Shown: positions 8,235 to 18,366, counted from the stretch's first letter. The stretch is 64,000 nucleotides of DNA from Sphingopyxis sp. BE259 (GCF_031457495.1 NZ_JAVDWM010000001.1:1972001-2036000), one strand, 5' to 3'. Numbers and translations: made by a program. Notes: generated by a model not told the origin, from the sequence alone.

Positions 8235-8376
8235 GCGCGGCGATCGGACGTTCGCCAATCACCGACTGCCCCGCTTTGGAGGCTTTCCCGCTGCGGGCCT
8301 GTCCGGGGCACCCGCTCCGCCCTTGTCGCCATCGCGCGCGCGGCCTAGCAAAGAGCGACAGAACCGGGAGTGAGTC

Positions 8377-9312
8377 TTGCCTGAATCCATCCATTATGAA
8401 CTGCAATATCTCGACCTGATGCGTCGCATCTGGGTCGAAGGCGACGAGCGTGTCGACCGCACCGGAGTCGGGACGCGGTCGCTGTTCGGCGAGACGATGC
8501 GATTCTCGCTGACAGACGACACGATCCCGCTGCTGACGACCAAGCGCGTTTATTGGAAGACCGCGCTGCGCGAACTGCTGTGGTTCCTGACCGGTGACAC
8601 CAATATCCGCGCGCTTGTGTCGCAGGGGGTGCGGATATGGACCGACTGGCCGCTCGAAAAATATCGCAAGGCGACGGGGGAGGCCATCAGCGCCGAGGAG
8701 TTTGAGGCGCGGATCATCGCGGATGACGCCTTCGCGGCCCAATGGGGCGATCTTGGCCCCGTTTATGGCCATCAATGGGTCAACTGGCCGCGCTACGAAC
8801 CGGCGGGCGAGGGGCTTTTTCGCCGCGCCGAGCAGGGACATAACCAGATTGCGGCGTTGATCGACGGGCTGCGGAACAATCCCGGGTCGCGGCGACATAT
8901 CTTTACCGGCTGGAACGTTGCGGATTTGGACCGCATGGCGCTGCCGCCGTGCCACATGACCTACCAATTTCATGTCCGCAGCGATGGCGGGCTCTCGTGC
9001 CTGCTGTTCCAGCGCTCATGCGATCTGGGGTTGGGCTTTGCCTTCAACGTCTTTGAAGCGGCGCTGCTGACCCGCATGGTCGCCGATCAGTGCGGTCTGC
9101 ATGCCCATGAGTTGGTGTGGACCGGCGGCGACGTCCATCTTTACCTGAACCATGCCGATCTGGTCGAACAGCAAATGCGGCGAATTCCCGGCGGCGCGCC
9201 GAAACTGCGGATTTTGCGGCGTCCGGACAGCATTTTCGGCTATCGGTTCGACGATTTCGCGGTCGAGGCCTACACTCCGCAGGCGCATATTTCGGCACCC
9301 GTCGCGGTCTGA
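8377..9312 (+). CDS. thyA: Thymidylate synthase (ThyA)
   Basis: 311 aa. It converts dUMP to dTMP with methylene-tetrahydrofolate. Motifs are DRTGVGTRSLFG near the N-terminus, catalytic C192 in LPPCHMTYQF, QRSCDLGLG, and HLYLNHADLVEQQ near the C-terminus. The start is TTG, with GGGAG at 8366-8370. It is chosen because the next ATG would remove conserved residues (LQYLDLMRRI). It is longer than E. coli ThyA (264 aa) owing to a central insertion like that in other long bacterial forms. Confidence 0.95.
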   Translation: MPESIHYELQYLDLMRRIWVEGDERVDRTGVGTRSLFGETMRFSLTDDTIPLLTTKRVYWKTALRELLWFLTGDTNIRALVSQGVRIWTDWPLEKYRKATGEAISAEEFEARIIADDAFAAQWGDLGPVYGHQWVNWPRYEPAGEGLFRRAEQGHNQIAALIDGLRNNPGSRRHIFTGWNVADLDRMALPPCHMTYQFHVRSDGGLSCLLFQRSCDLGLGFAFNVFEAALLTRMVADQCGLHAHELVWTGGDVHLYLNHADLVEQQMRRIPGGAPKLRILRRPDSIFGYRFDDFAVEAYTPQAHISAPVAV

Positions 9313-9332
9313 TCGCTAGCGTTGCATTCGTA

Positions 9333-9357
9333 TGGCGACCGAAATAATATGTCGCCA
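9333..9357. other. Stem-loop between thyA and the oxoacid dehydrogenase operon
   Basis: TGGCGAC (9333-9339) and GTCGCCA (9351-9357) are complementary around an AT-rich loop. No T tract follows, so it may be a weak terminator or a leader structure. Confidence 0.4.
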
Positions 9358-9405
9358 CGCTGAAATATAACTAGGCGCTGATTCGCGCCGCATTGGGAAG
9401 ACGAT

Positions 9406-10701
9406 ATGCCCGAATCGGATCGGCGCCCGGCGAGCAATCTGCCGCCGCTGTCGCTTCATATACCTGAACCGCGCTATCGTCCGGGCGACACGCCAGACTT
9501 TGGCGATATCGTCGTTCCTGCCGTTGACGCGACGCCGCGCCCATCGGAGGCGACCAAGCCCGATGCAATGCGCGACCTGTGTTATGGCCTCGTTCGTGTG
9601 CTCGATTTCGACGGCCAGGCGAAGGGCCAGTGGGATCCCAAACTCTCCCCCGAACGACTCCGCACGATGCTCCGCTACATGATGCTCGTCCGCGCGTTCG
9701 ACGACCGCATGTTCCGCGCCCAGCGGCAGGGCAAGACCAGCTTTTATATGAAATGCACCGGCGAAGAAGCGACGTCGGTCGCCTCGACCATGGCGCTCGA
9801 TCGCGGCGACATGTGTTTCCCCAGCTATCGCCAGCAGGGCATCTTGATCGCGCGCGACTATCCGCTGATCCAGATGATGAACCAGATTTACTCGAACCGC
9901 GGCGATCATCTGATGGGGCGCCAGCTGCCGATCATGTATTCGGCGCCCGAGCATGGTTTCTTCAGCGTCTCGGGCAATCTGGCGACGCAATATCCGCAAG
10001 CGGTGGGCTGGGCGATGGCATCGGCGTCAAAGGGCGACAGCCGCATCGCGACCGTGTGGTGCGGCGAAGGCTCGTCGGCCGAAGGCGACTTTCACTCGGC
10101 GCTCACTTTCGCCACGGTCTATAACGCTCCGGTTATCTTTAATGTCGTCAACAATCAGTGGGCGATTTCCAGCTTTTCGGGCTTTGCCGGCGGCGAACGC
10201 ACAACCTTCGCCGCAAGGGCGGTGGGCTATGGCATCGCCGGGCTGCGCATCGACGGCAATGATCCGCTCGCGGTCTATGCCGCGACGCAGTGGGCGGCGG
10301 ACCGCGCACGCACGAACAACGGCCCGACGCTGATCGAGCATTTCACCTATCGCAGCGAAGGGCACAGCACGTCGGATGATCCGACCGCCTATCGCCCCGC
10401 CGAAGAACCGACGATCTGGCCTTTCGGCGATCCGATCGCGCGGCTGCGCGGGCATCTCGAAACGCTGGGCGAATGGGATAGTGAGCGGCATGAGGCGCAG
10501 CAGCGCGAACTCGAAGAATTGGTAAAGACGACCCAGAAGCAATCGGAAAAGCTGGGTATTTTGGGGCATGGTATGCACCAACCGTTCGAAACGATGTTCG
10601 AGGACGTGTTCGAGGAGATGCCTTGGCACCTGAAGGAACAATGTGTGCAGATGCTCGCAGAGCAAGAGGCCAAGTTCGGTCCCGGCTGGAAGCCCGAATG
10701 A
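9406..10701 (+). CDS. bkdA1: Branched-chain 2-oxoacid dehydrogenase E1 alpha subunit
   Basis: 431 aa. It is the thiamine-diphosphate-dependent decarboxylase subunit that attacks 2-oxoisovalerate and related acids. The ThDP-binding region is GEGSSAEGDFHSALTFA ending in VVNNQWAIS (about 225-260), and the phosphorylation-loop region is YRSEGHSTSDDPTAYR (about 307-322). About 80 N-terminal residues precede the catalytic domain, as in BkdA1-type subunits. The stop overlaps the E1-beta start (ATGA). The alternative, a pyruvate dehydrogenase E1 alpha, is less likely because PDH E1 alpha is shorter. Confidence 0.9.
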   Translation: MPESDRRPASNLPPLSLHIPEPRYRPGDTPDFGDIVVPAVDATPRPSEATKPDAMRDLCYGLVRVLDFDGQAKGQWDPKLSPERLRTMLRYMMLVRAFDDRMFRAQRQGKTSFYMKCTGEEATSVASTMALDRGDMCFPSYRQQGILIARDYPLIQMMNQIYSNRGDHLMGRQLPIMYSAPEHGFFSVSGNLATQYPQAVGWAMASASKGDSRIATVWCGEGSSAEGDFHSALTFATVYNAPVIFNVVNNQWAISSFSGFAGGERTTFAARAVGYGIAGLRIDGNDPLAVYAATQWAADRARTNNGPTLIEHFTYRSEGHSTSDDPTAYRPAEEPTIWPFGDPIARLRGHLETLGEWDSERHEAQQRELEELVKTTQKQSEKLGILGHGMHQPFETMFEDVFEEMPWHLKEQCVQMLAEQEAKFGPGWKPE

Positions 10702-11723
10702 TGGCCGAGACCAAAACAATGAACATGATCGAGGCGATCAACAGTGCGATGGACGTCATGCTCGCTCGCGACAGCAATGTCGTGGTGATGGGCGAAGACG
10801 TCGGCTTCTTCGGCGGCGTGTTCCGCGCCACCGCCGGCTTGCAGAAAAAGCATGGCAAGACGCGGGTTTTCGACACGCCGATCAACGAATGCGGGATCAT
10901 CGGCGTTGCGGTCGGGATGGGCGCTTATGGTTTGCGCCCGGTCCCCGAAATCCAGTTCGCCGACTATATTTATCCGGGGCTTGATCAGCTGGTTAGCGAG
11001 GCTGCGCGGCTGCGCTATCGCTCGGCGGGCGACTTCATCTGCCCGATGACGGTCCGCACGCCGTTCGGCGGCGGCATCTTCGGCGGCCAGACGCACAGCC
11101 AGTCTCCCGAAAGCATCATGACCCACATCTGCGGCGTGAAAACCGTCATTCCTTCAAACCCTTATGACGCAAAGGGCCTGCTGATCGCGGCGATCGAGGA
11201 TAACGACCCCGTTGTCTTTCTGGAGCCAAAGCGCATCTACAACGGTCCGTTCAGCGGGTATTACGATCGTCCGGTCGAGCCGTGGTCGAAACATGCGACG
11301 AGCGCGGTTCCCGAGGATTATTACCGCATTGAACTCGGCAAGGCGGCAACGGTTCGCGAGGGCGAGGCGCTGACCGTGCTCGCCTATGGCACGATGGTTC
11401 ACGTCGTCAAAACAATTGTAGAAGAATTGAAGATCGATGCAGAAATCATTGATCTACGGACACTTCTTCCCCTCGACATCGATGCGATTGAAACATCGGT
11501 CAAGAAAACCGGGCGCTGTCTGATCATCCACGAGGCGACGCGCACTTCGGGATTTGGCGCCGAGCTGGCCGCATTAGTACAGGAACGCTGCTTCTACCAC
11601 CTTGAAGCCCCAGTCGAGCGTGTCACCGGATTCGACACCCCCTATCCGCATAGCCTGGAATGGGCCTATTTCCCTGGTCCCGTCCGTATCGCGACCGCGC
11701 TGACCAAGATTCTGAAGGACTGA
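10698..11723 (+). CDS. bkdA2: Branched-chain 2-oxoacid dehydrogenase E1 beta subunit
   Basis: 341 aa. It starts at the ATG overlapping the E1-alpha stop (an ATG also follows directly); a longer open frame inside E1-alpha is not needed. Motifs are VVVMGEDVGFFGGVF (ThDP glutamate), TPINECGI, and SLEWAYFPG near the C-terminus. It pairs with E1-alpha to form the alpha2beta2 decarboxylase. Coupled translation with E1-alpha suggests equal stoichiometry. Confidence 0.92.
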   Translation: MMAETKTMNMIEAINSAMDVMLARDSNVVVMGEDVGFFGGVFRATAGLQKKHGKTRVFDTPINECGIIGVAVGMGAYGLRPVPEIQFADYIYPGLDQLVSEAARLRYRSAGDFICPMTVRTPFGGGIFGGQTHSQSPESIMTHICGVKTVIPSNPYDAKGLLIAAIEDNDPVVFLEPKRIYNGPFSGYYDRPVEPWSKHATSAVPEDYYRIELGKAATVREGEALTVLAYGTMVHVVKTIVEELKIDAEIIDLRTLLPLDIDAIETSVKKTGRCLIIHEATRTSGFGAELAALVQERCFYHLEAPVERVTGFDTPYPHSLEWAYFPGPVRIATALTKILKD

Positions 11724-11728
11724 CGCCC

Positions 11729-13027
11729 ATGGCCCGCTATTCATTCCGCCTGCCCGATATCGGCGAGGGCATTGCCGAGGCCGAGATCGTCGCGTGGCAC
11801 GTCAAGATCGGCGAGCGCGTCGAGGAGGACGCGCAGCTGGCCGATATGATGACCGACAAGGCGACCGTCGAGATGGAATCGCCGGTGTCGGGGATCGTTG
11901 TCGAACTCGCGGGCGAGGTCGGCGATTTGATCGCGATTGGATCGACGCTGGCAGTGATTGAGACCGATGCTGACGGCGATGTCGATGCGCCGCCCGCTGA
12001 TACTGCGGTCGAAAGCGAGATTATCGCTGAAACGCCGGGCGCGAAAGCTTTATCCAAATCAAAGATTACAGAGTTAACATCAGACGTTGTGGTGCCGCAA
12101 ACGGCGGCACAGCCACGTGAAGTGCCGTCGATTCCCACCTCGAGTGCCGTTGCGGCCGCGCATGATGCCAAGGTGCTGGCGTCACCCGCCGTCCGCGCTC
12201 GCGCCAAGGATCTGGGCGTTGATCTGGGTCAGGTGCACTCCGACGGCGACCGCATCCGCCACGCCGATCTGGATGCATATCTGCGTTATAGCGGCGGGCA
12301 AGGCTATCAGAGCCCCGGCGCCAGCCGCGCCCGCGCCGACGAACCGATCAAGATCATCGGCATGCGCCGCAAGATCGCCGAGAATATGGCGGCGTCAAAG
12401 CGCGCGATCCCGCATTTCACCTATGTCGAGGAAATGGACGTCACCGCGCTGGATGACATGCGCGCTGATCTCAACGCAAACCGCGGTCAGAGACCAAAGT
12501 TGACGATGTTACCTTTCCTGATCGTCGCGATCTGTCGGACGATTCCGCAGTTCCCGATGATCAACGCGCGCTACGACGACGAAGCCGGGATCGTGACGCG
12601 CTACGGCGCGGTGCATCTGGGCATGGCGACGCAGACCGACGCTGGGCTGATGGTGCCGGTGATCCGCGACGCGCAGGACAAGAATGTGTGGCAATTGGCC
12701 AGCGAAATCGGGCGTTTGGCGGAAGCCGCGCGGACCGGCAAGGCCAAGGTGGACGAACTGTCGGGATCGACGCTGACGATTACATCGCTTGGGCCGTTGG
12801 GCGGTATCGCGACGACGCCGGTGATCAACCGGCCTGAGGTCGCGATCATCGGCCCGAACAAGATTGTCGAGCGCCCGGTGTTCGACGGCGACGATATTCG
12901 CCGGGCGAAGCTGATGAACCTGTCGATCAGCTGCGATCATCGGGTGGTGGATGGCTGGGACGCCGCAAGCTATGTTCAGGCGCTGAAAAAGCTGATCGAA
13001 ACGCCGGTTTTGCTGTTCGCGGACTGA
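11729..13027 (+). CDS. bkdB: Dihydrolipoamide acyltransferase E2 of branched-chain 2-oxoacid dehydrogenase
   Basis: 432 aa from the ATG at 11729, 5 nt after the E1-beta stop. It has one lipoyl domain (about 1-78; lipoyl Lys in MMTDKATVEM), an Ala/Pro linker and a peripheral subunit-binding domain (about 150-185; SPAVRARAKDLGVDL). The catalytic acyltransferase core ends with SCDHRVVDGWDAA, in which the HxxxDG active site is intact. It transfers the acyl group from lipoyl to CoA. No E3 (lpd) gene follows, so E3 must come from another locus. Confidence 0.92.
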   Translation: MARYSFRLPDIGEGIAEAEIVAWHVKIGERVEEDAQLADMMTDKATVEMESPVSGIVVELAGEVGDLIAIGSTLAVIETDADGDVDAPPADTAVESEIIAETPGAKALSKSKITELTSDVVVPQTAAQPREVPSIPTSSAVAAAHDAKVLASPAVRARAKDLGVDLGQVHSDGDRIRHADLDAYLRYSGGQGYQSPGASRARADEPIKIIGMRRKIAENMAASKRAIPHFTYVEEMDVTALDDMRADLNANRGQRPKLTMLPFLIVAICRTIPQFPMINARYDDEAGIVTRYGAVHLGMATQTDAGLMVPVIRDAQDKNVWQLASEIGRLAEAARTGKAKVDELSGSTLTITSLGPLGGIATTPVINRPEVAIIGPNKIVERPVFDGDDIRRAKLMNLSISCDHRVVDGWDAASYVQALKKLIETPVLLFAD

Positions 13028-13041
13028 CCGGCCTTCAAGCC

Positions 13042-13120
13042 CCGTTCGTGTCGAGCGATGTCGAGACACGCTGAGTTTGCACTTGCCTTCGCGTCTCTCG
13101 ACTTCGCTCGATATGAACGG
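13042..13120. repeat. Imperfect palindromic repeat (family CGTTCGTGTCGAGCGAAGTCGAGA)
   Basis: The arms 13042-13070 and 13090-13120 are nearly complementary. The repeat lies between the convergent bkdB and DUF11 cassette ends. The second member of this family is at 46865-46938 between nuoJ and nuoK. Confidence 0.85.
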
Positions 13121-13133
13121 AATGGGTGTGGGC

Positions 13134-16100
13134 TTAGAGGCCCAACCCGGCAAAGCTGGTCTGATCGAACTTGAGCTTGAACGTCACATAGGCGCCCGAC
13201 CGCGAATAGCGCGCGTCTTCGAAATCGCGGTCGTGGAAGCCGGCAAAATTATAGCCGAAGGTGACGTTGGCATTCTTCATCGGCGCCAGCGTGACCGTCG
13301 GACCGCCTGCCCAGTTAACAGTGTCAGCATCGGTGCCGACCCGCACCGTACCCGACGCGCCAACATCGACGTGCTCGCCCAGGTTGAAGCGGAAATCGGC
13401 GCCGATCAGGTTCGACCAACCCTTGACGTCATCCGCGCCGAAGCGGTCGAAATTGTAGCGCGTTCCCCAGAAAAAGCCGAATTCGCCGCGTTCGTACCAC
13501 ATGCGATCAGCATCGCGGCGGTCGTTGCGGTCGCCAAGCGGCGTCCAGTTGACCGACAGGCTGTTGAGCAGGCGGCGGCTGGTCGCATCGCCATCGATCG
13601 TCAGTGCACCGCCGCCGATCGGCCCCGGCTGGCCTGCGATCGCATCGCGGACCTTGTCTGAACGAAGCTCGCTCTTGTTGAGCCAGGACAGGCTGGAATG
13701 CGCGGGGCGATGCGCCCAGCTCATTTCGAAATTGATGACCTCGGTCCTGGGCGTCGTACCGCTGCCGCTCGCCTTGGTATAGGTGAACAGGGCGCCAAGC
13801 GCACGACCTTCGCCGAGTTGACGCAAGCCGCCGAGCGTCAGCCCGTACCGATTGGCGATTTCCCCGTCGCGATATTCGGCGCGGCCCGTGAGGGTCCAGC
13901 GATCGGCGCGATAGGTGGCACCGGTGCTGATCGCGAGGAAATCCTCGGTCAATGTGCCGTTGTCGCCCAGGAAACCGCCCGAGGCGACGGGCTGGTTAAC
14001 ATTGATAACATCGCCTGCGCGAATGCCGCCCAGCGTGCGATTGCCATCGACCGATACGTCGACCGACCAGCGCTCGCCGAGCTTCAGCGATTGCGACAGA
14101 CCATAGGCGGCAAAGCTGCGCGGGCCATATTCGCCGATTTCCTGCTGGTTTGCAGTGGCAAGCAGGCGCGCGCCCGACCAGGGCGTCAGGTCGAATCCCA
14201 GCCGCGCGGTACGCGCCTTGATCGTGTCGCCGTCGGCAATCTCGTAGCTGCCGACCAGATTGACGTCGCGATTGATCGCAAAGCGCGCGCCGAGCCGGTG
14301 GCGGGTCGGGAAATCGATGCTGGCTTCCTTGCCGCCCAGCGCAAACTCGGTCTGCGCGTCGAGTTCGAGGCGTTTTTCGAACAGTCGCTGGGTCGCACCG
14401 AACTGCACGATGTTCGAGCGATTGCGCGTGCCGTCCGAAAGCCGGTCGTCGGCGTGGGTCAGCCCGGCCCGCGCCACGGTGGTGCCGTTGTCATATTCAG
14501 CCAGCGCGCGGGCCGCGCGGCGGCGCGCGCCGGTGTCGAGATAATCTTCCTGCCACGCGCTGCCGCTGAGCGACAGGGTGCGGGTGGCGCGCAGGCGGGC
14601 GTCAACGCCGAACTTGCGTGTCCCGTTCTCGCCGCGGTTCAACTGTCCAGCGCCAAATCCGCTTTCGCGTTCGCGGACATAGGCCAGGAAATCGGCATTG
14701 CTACTATGATGCTCGGCCTCGATCAGCCACGCCTTGGCGGTGCCGGCGGCGGCGGCGGGGCTGCCGTTCTGGGCCTTGGCGTCGCTGACCGCCAGTTCGG
14801 CGCGGACTTCGGTGTCGATATTCGGACGATAGCGCGCGTCGATACCGCCAAGGTTGGTCTTGGCGTTGCCGTCCTCGTCATGGATAAAGGTCGCGCCGAC
14901 GCGCAGTTTTTCGTCATTCGACTGATAACTTACGCGCCCACCCGCGTTCAGTACCCGTTGGCCTACGCCGTCGACCTCATATTCGGCGATGATGAACTGC
15001 GGATCGAGATCCGACGAGCGGCTGAGCACCGGATTGCGGAAACGGATGGTACCCGACAGATAGTCGATGTCGTAATCGACATGGCGCGTCATGCTGACGC
15101 TGTTAACAATGCGTTCGCTACGCAGGCGGTCGCGTGTTTCGATGACGATCCGCTCGCTGTTCGGCAGAATGTCGCGCGCGCCGAGCGGATAGGGACCGGT
15201 CAGCCCGTTGCCCTGGATCTCGTCGCGGCGGAAACGATAGGGGGTGTCGGCCACAAAGGCGGTTGCAGCGATATTGCGACCGCGATACTCGGCCTTGCCG
15301 CCGTTGAGCGCGCGCTGATAGCGGGCAAGCTCGGGTTCCGAAATCCCCGTTTCGATGTCGCCGAACATGGCGTAAAATTGCGGACGTTCGAGGCGCAGGT
15401 AGAGTTTGCGGACCGATGCGGCATCGTACCGCGTCTCGTTGCGGTCGGCGTAGATGGTATAATAGGCGCGCGGATCGATCACGCCGCCAAAACGGGCGTC
15501 GTCCTGATCCTTGTCGCTGTCATAGGCCAGCGTCATCAGCCATTTGCCACGCACCCGTCCCTTGGCATAGAGCGCCAGCCGCGCATCGGCGTTGAGATCG
15601 TCGAGCGTTTCAGCCGTGGGTTCCATACGGTCGTCGAGCGTGTTGTAGCCGAGCGTCCCGGCTGCAAAGCCGACCACGGTCCACGGCCGATCGCCTGGAT
15701 CGAGCCAGGTTTCGATTGTCTGCTTGCGGATCACCTTGTCGTCGCGGAAGGTGAAGTCCATCGCGAGCGTGCCCGACGCGGTGGTCGGTTCGAGTTCGAT
15801 ATAGGCGATGCCGTCGTCGCCATCGATTTTCCACAGCGGCTGGGCACGTTCGAGCCCCGCGAGTTGGCGCGCCTGCTGTGCGTCGGCTTCGACCGCCGGA
15901 TAATAGGGGGCAGGGACGCTGAAGTCGCCGGTCAGCCCGGCACGGATCGGCTTGCCGTCCCGGTCGGTCAGGCGCACCGCGATCACCGGGCGGGTTACCC
16001 CGTCGGCGACCAGCACCGACCGTTCGCGGATCAGCGCGGCGCGCATTGGCGTGATCGAATAGTGAACATTGCGCTCCAGCGCGGCGATGATAACGCCGTT

Positions 16101-18299
16101 CACATCTTTCACCTCGGCGACGAGGCGGTTTTCGCCTTCGCGAATTTCGAGCCCGCGCCACAGACTGACCGCAACGCTGCCGTCGGCCGACTTGCTGGTG
16201 CCCTCAAAGGTCAGCGGGTCGGCGGTCTTGCCATTGACGCGCAGCGTGACGGTCTGGCCGGGGACGTGTTTGATGGCAGCGCGGATCGCTTTCGAGCGCG
16301 GGTTGTGGTCTGGGGCAGGGAACAGCCAGGCGATGCCCGGTGCTTGTCCGGCAAGCCAGTCGCGACCGGCGCCGGCGGCTTCGGGATCGCTAAGCACGGT
16401 CGGCGCTGCGACTGCACTGGTTTTGGGGGCCGCGCGCGGCGCGCTGGCGATGGCACGGAAATCGGCGCGTTTCAGCGCGCCGCCGCGGCCTTCGACAAAA
16501 CGCGAGATCGCGCTGCCGGCACTTTGCGTCGAGCGGGCGCATTCGATCGGCGCACGGTCGAGCGGCAGCGTCGAGGGGTCGATCTGGACGACATGCAGAC
16601 CGGGGCGCACGCCTTCGAAATGGTAGCGGCCATCCTCATCGGTGACGGTGTAGCTGCCGTCCTGCAGCATCACGCGGACGCCAGCGATGCCATCAGCTTT
16701 GCGCGGATCCACCGTGCAGCCGCCGTCGGTGATGCGGCCGATGATCGTCATGCGGTCGCCCAGCTGGTCGCGTTTGATCGAAATCGTCGCTTCCGCAATG
16801 TTGCTGGCCGAGCCACGATTATCGATGGCTGAGGCGCGGTTGAGCGCGTTGCCGGGCCGTGCCGACACGATGACTTCGGCGAGATAGGTGAGCAACGCAG
16901 TGCGTGATGCGGCGATGCTGGGCACGACAACGCTGAATTCCCGGCCGTTGGCGGCGACATTGGCGGTGACGCGCACCCCGTCGACCCGCACCGTATCGGC
17001 GCGCAGCCGCATCCCGGCGGGCAGCACGTCGCTGACCGTTACTGCGCCGGTGTTGCGGCGCGCGTCGCGGTTGGCGACCTCGATGCGGTACTGGATCACG
17101 TCGCCCGGCACCGCGACCTGCGTCGAGGTCGTCTTGCGCAGGACGAGCGGCAAGCCGGGCTGATCGACAGGAATATCGACGCGGACCGGGGCGGGACTGT
17201 TGAGCGTGAAGGGGCTGCCATAGCTGGCGCCGCTTATTTCGAACGGCAGACCGTCGTCAGGGCGCCGGAAACCGGCCAGATCGGCGGGGCTTGCGGCGGA
17301 TGGCGCGGTGAACGGCGCGGGCGGCTGAACGATCAGGCGATAGGTTCCCGGCGCCACAAATGGGAAACGATAGTCGCCGGGCGGGAAATTATAGGTGGTG
17401 CCGCCCGAATCGGTGACGCTCTGTCCCGTGATGACGCTGGACGGGTAGGCGGAGACGCCGTCGTCGCCGAACACTTGCGCGGGCTGGCCGGTGGCGGCAT
17501 CGACGATGGTGACTCGGCTGCCCGGAACCGGCGCGCCGTCGCCGCTGTCGAACACGATGCCGAACGGATCGACGAGGAAATTGATCGTCGCGAGTGCGAC
17601 AAGGCTGGCGCTGGCCTGGTCGGAAACGCGTAGCGACAGCGCCGCGCCCGAGCTGACCGACAGGCGGCAATCGCCCTGCGCGACCGCGGGCGGAACCCCG
17701 ATGGTGTTGATAAACCCGACAAATTCGCCGCTGTTATTGGCGGTTTCGGTCAGTATGATCTGCTCGCGGTCGCCATTTTCGAGTTCGAGAACCACTTCGA
17801 GGGTGTCACGCCGCTGAGGATCGACATTGGCCGATGCGAGCGTGACCCCGACGACCAGCACTTCGCCGGCGCGGAAACTGTTGGTGCTTTGCAGCGACGC
17901 GGGAGCGGTTGAAATGCCCTCATACACGCCGCTGAGCGGGATGGTGCTGGTCGTGCCGCCTGCGCTGGCGCTGGCGCTCGCGCCACTGCCGCTGGCGCTG
18001 CTGAGGCCACTAGCGATCGGGCCGCTGCTTCGGCTGCACTGGGTTGGCGCCAGCGGCACCGATTTATTGCCGCCGCCATTGGTCAGGCGATAGGTGGTAA
18101 TCGTCGGCCGTTCGGGCGGGCGAGGTGCCATGGTGACATCGACGCGGTTCGACAGTGCCTGACCGGGCTGTCCGTCATGCATCCACTGCGCCGAAGCCGT
18201 GTTCGTGATCACCTGCGCGCGCGCCGGGATGGCCGCGGGCAGCAATGCTGCCGCGACCAGCGCGGTCACAAGGCCGAAATATTTGGTGCCGAGCGCCAT
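13134..18299 (-). CDS. Giant exported DUF11/Cna-B-type protein with probable outer-membrane barrel
   Basis: 1721 aa from the ATG at 18299; an upstream open frame would put residues before the signal peptide (about 1-28, ending PARAQ). In order: an ITNTASAQW segment (about 30-55) shared with the two downstream-family proteins; a Ser/Ala/Gly-rich stretch; beta-rich domains; a DUF11 repeat (about 383-495; VPGDVIQYRIEV, VTVSDVLPAGM); a Cna-B/SdrD-B-like fold (about 520-575; DGIAGVRVMLQDG, TDEDGRYHFEGV); and further beta-sandwich segments. From about 870 to the end there is a long series of alternating strands with aromatic girdles (YAMFGDIETG, WTLTGRAEYRDG, YVTFKLKF), like an outer-membrane beta-barrel. 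It is last in a four-gene cassette. The function is not recognised; a surface anchor or assembly platform is my inference. Confidence 0.7.
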   Translation of the reverse strand: MALGTKYFGLVTALVAAALLPAAIPARAQVITNTASAQWMHDGQPGQALSNRVDVTMAPRPPERPTITTYRLTNGGGNKSVPLAPTQCSRSSGPIASGLSSASGSGASASASAGGTTSTIPLSGVYEGISTAPASLQSTNSFRAGEVLVVGVTLASANVDPQRRDTLEVVLELENGDREQIILTETANNSGEFVGFINTIGVPPAVAQGDCRLSVSSGAALSLRVSDQASASLVALATINFLVDPFGIVFDSGDGAPVPGSRVTIVDAATGQPAQVFGDDGVSAYPSSVITGQSVTDSGGTTYNFPPGDYRFPFVAPGTYRLIVQPPAPFTAPSAASPADLAGFRRPDDGLPFEISGASYGSPFTLNSPAPVRVDIPVDQPGLPLVLRKTTSTQVAVPGDVIQYRIEVANRDARRNTGAVTVSDVLPAGMRLRADTVRVDGVRVTANVAANGREFSVVVPSIAASRTALLTYLAEVIVSARPGNALNRASAIDNRGSASNIAEATISIKRDQLGDRMTIIGRITDGGCTVDPRKADGIAGVRVMLQDGSYTVTDEDGRYHFEGVRPGLHVVQIDPSTLPLDRAPIECARSTQSAGSAISRFVEGRGGALKRADFRAIASAPRAAPKTSAVAAPTVLSDPEAAGAGRDWLAGQAPGIAWLFPAPDHNPRSKAIRAAIKHVPGQTVTLRVNGKTADPLTFEGTSKSADGSVAVSLWRGLEIREGENRLVAEVKDVNGVIIAALERNVHYSITPMRAALIRERSVLVADGVTRPVIAVRLTDRDGKPIRAGLTGDFSVPAPYYPAVEADAQQARQLAGLERAQPLWKIDGDDGIAYIELEPTTASGTLAMDFTFRDDKVIRKQTIETWLDPGDRPWTVVGFAAGTLGYNTLDDRMEPTAETLDDLNADARLALYAKGRVRGKWLMTLAYDSDKDQDDARFGGVIDPRAYYTIYADRNETRYDAASVRKLYLRLERPQFYAMFGDIETGISEPELARYQRALNGGKAEYRGRNIAATAFVADTPYRFRRDEIQGNGLTGPYPLGARDILPNSERIVIETRDRLRSERIVNSVSMTRHVDYDIDYLSGTIRFRNPVLSRSSDLDPQFIIAEYEVDGVGQRVLNAGGRVSYQSNDEKLRVGATFIHDEDGNAKTNLGGIDARYRPNIDTEVRAELAVSDAKAQNGSPAAAAGTAKAWLIEAEHHSSNADFLAYVRERESGFGAGQLNRGENGTRKFGVDARLRATRTLSLSGSAWQEDYLDTGARRRAARALAEYDNGTTVARAGLTHADDRLSDGTRNRSNIVQFGATQRLFEKRLELDAQTEFALGGKEASIDFPTRHRLGARFAINRDVNLVGSYEIADGDTIKARTARLGFDLTPWSGARLLATANQQEIGEYGPRSFAAYGLSQSLKLGERWSVDVSVDGNRTLGGIRAGDVINVNQPVASGGFLGDNGTLTEDFLAISTGATYRADRWTLTGRAEYRDGEIANRYGLTLGGLRQLGEGRALGALFTYTKASGSGTTPRTEVINFEMSWAHRPAHSSLSWLNKSELRSDKVRDAIAGQPGPIGGGALTIDGDATSRRLLNSLSVNWTPLGDRNDRRDADRMWYERGEFGFFWGTRYNFDRFGADDVKGWSNLIGADFRFNLGEHVDVGASGTVRVGTDADTVNWAGGPTVTLAPMKNANVTFGYNFAGFHDRDFEDARYSRSGAYVTFKLKFDQTSFAGLGL

Positions 18300-18366
18300 A
18301 TTAGCCCCGAACGGAGCAGCGGGGGGCGGTTTTTGGGCCGCACCCGCTGCTCCACCGGTATTCCGA

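Noticed and set aside
9406..13027. Pyruvate dehydrogenase genes
   Set aside because: The long E1-alpha N-terminus, the separate E1-beta without lipoyl domain and the E2 type fit the branched-chain oxoacid complex better.
13698..16832. 1044-codon open frame on the plus strand opposite the giant DUF11 protein
   Set aside because: The composition is Arg/Gly/Ala-rich with no motif. The minus frame has a signal peptide and recognisable domains, so this is a shadow.
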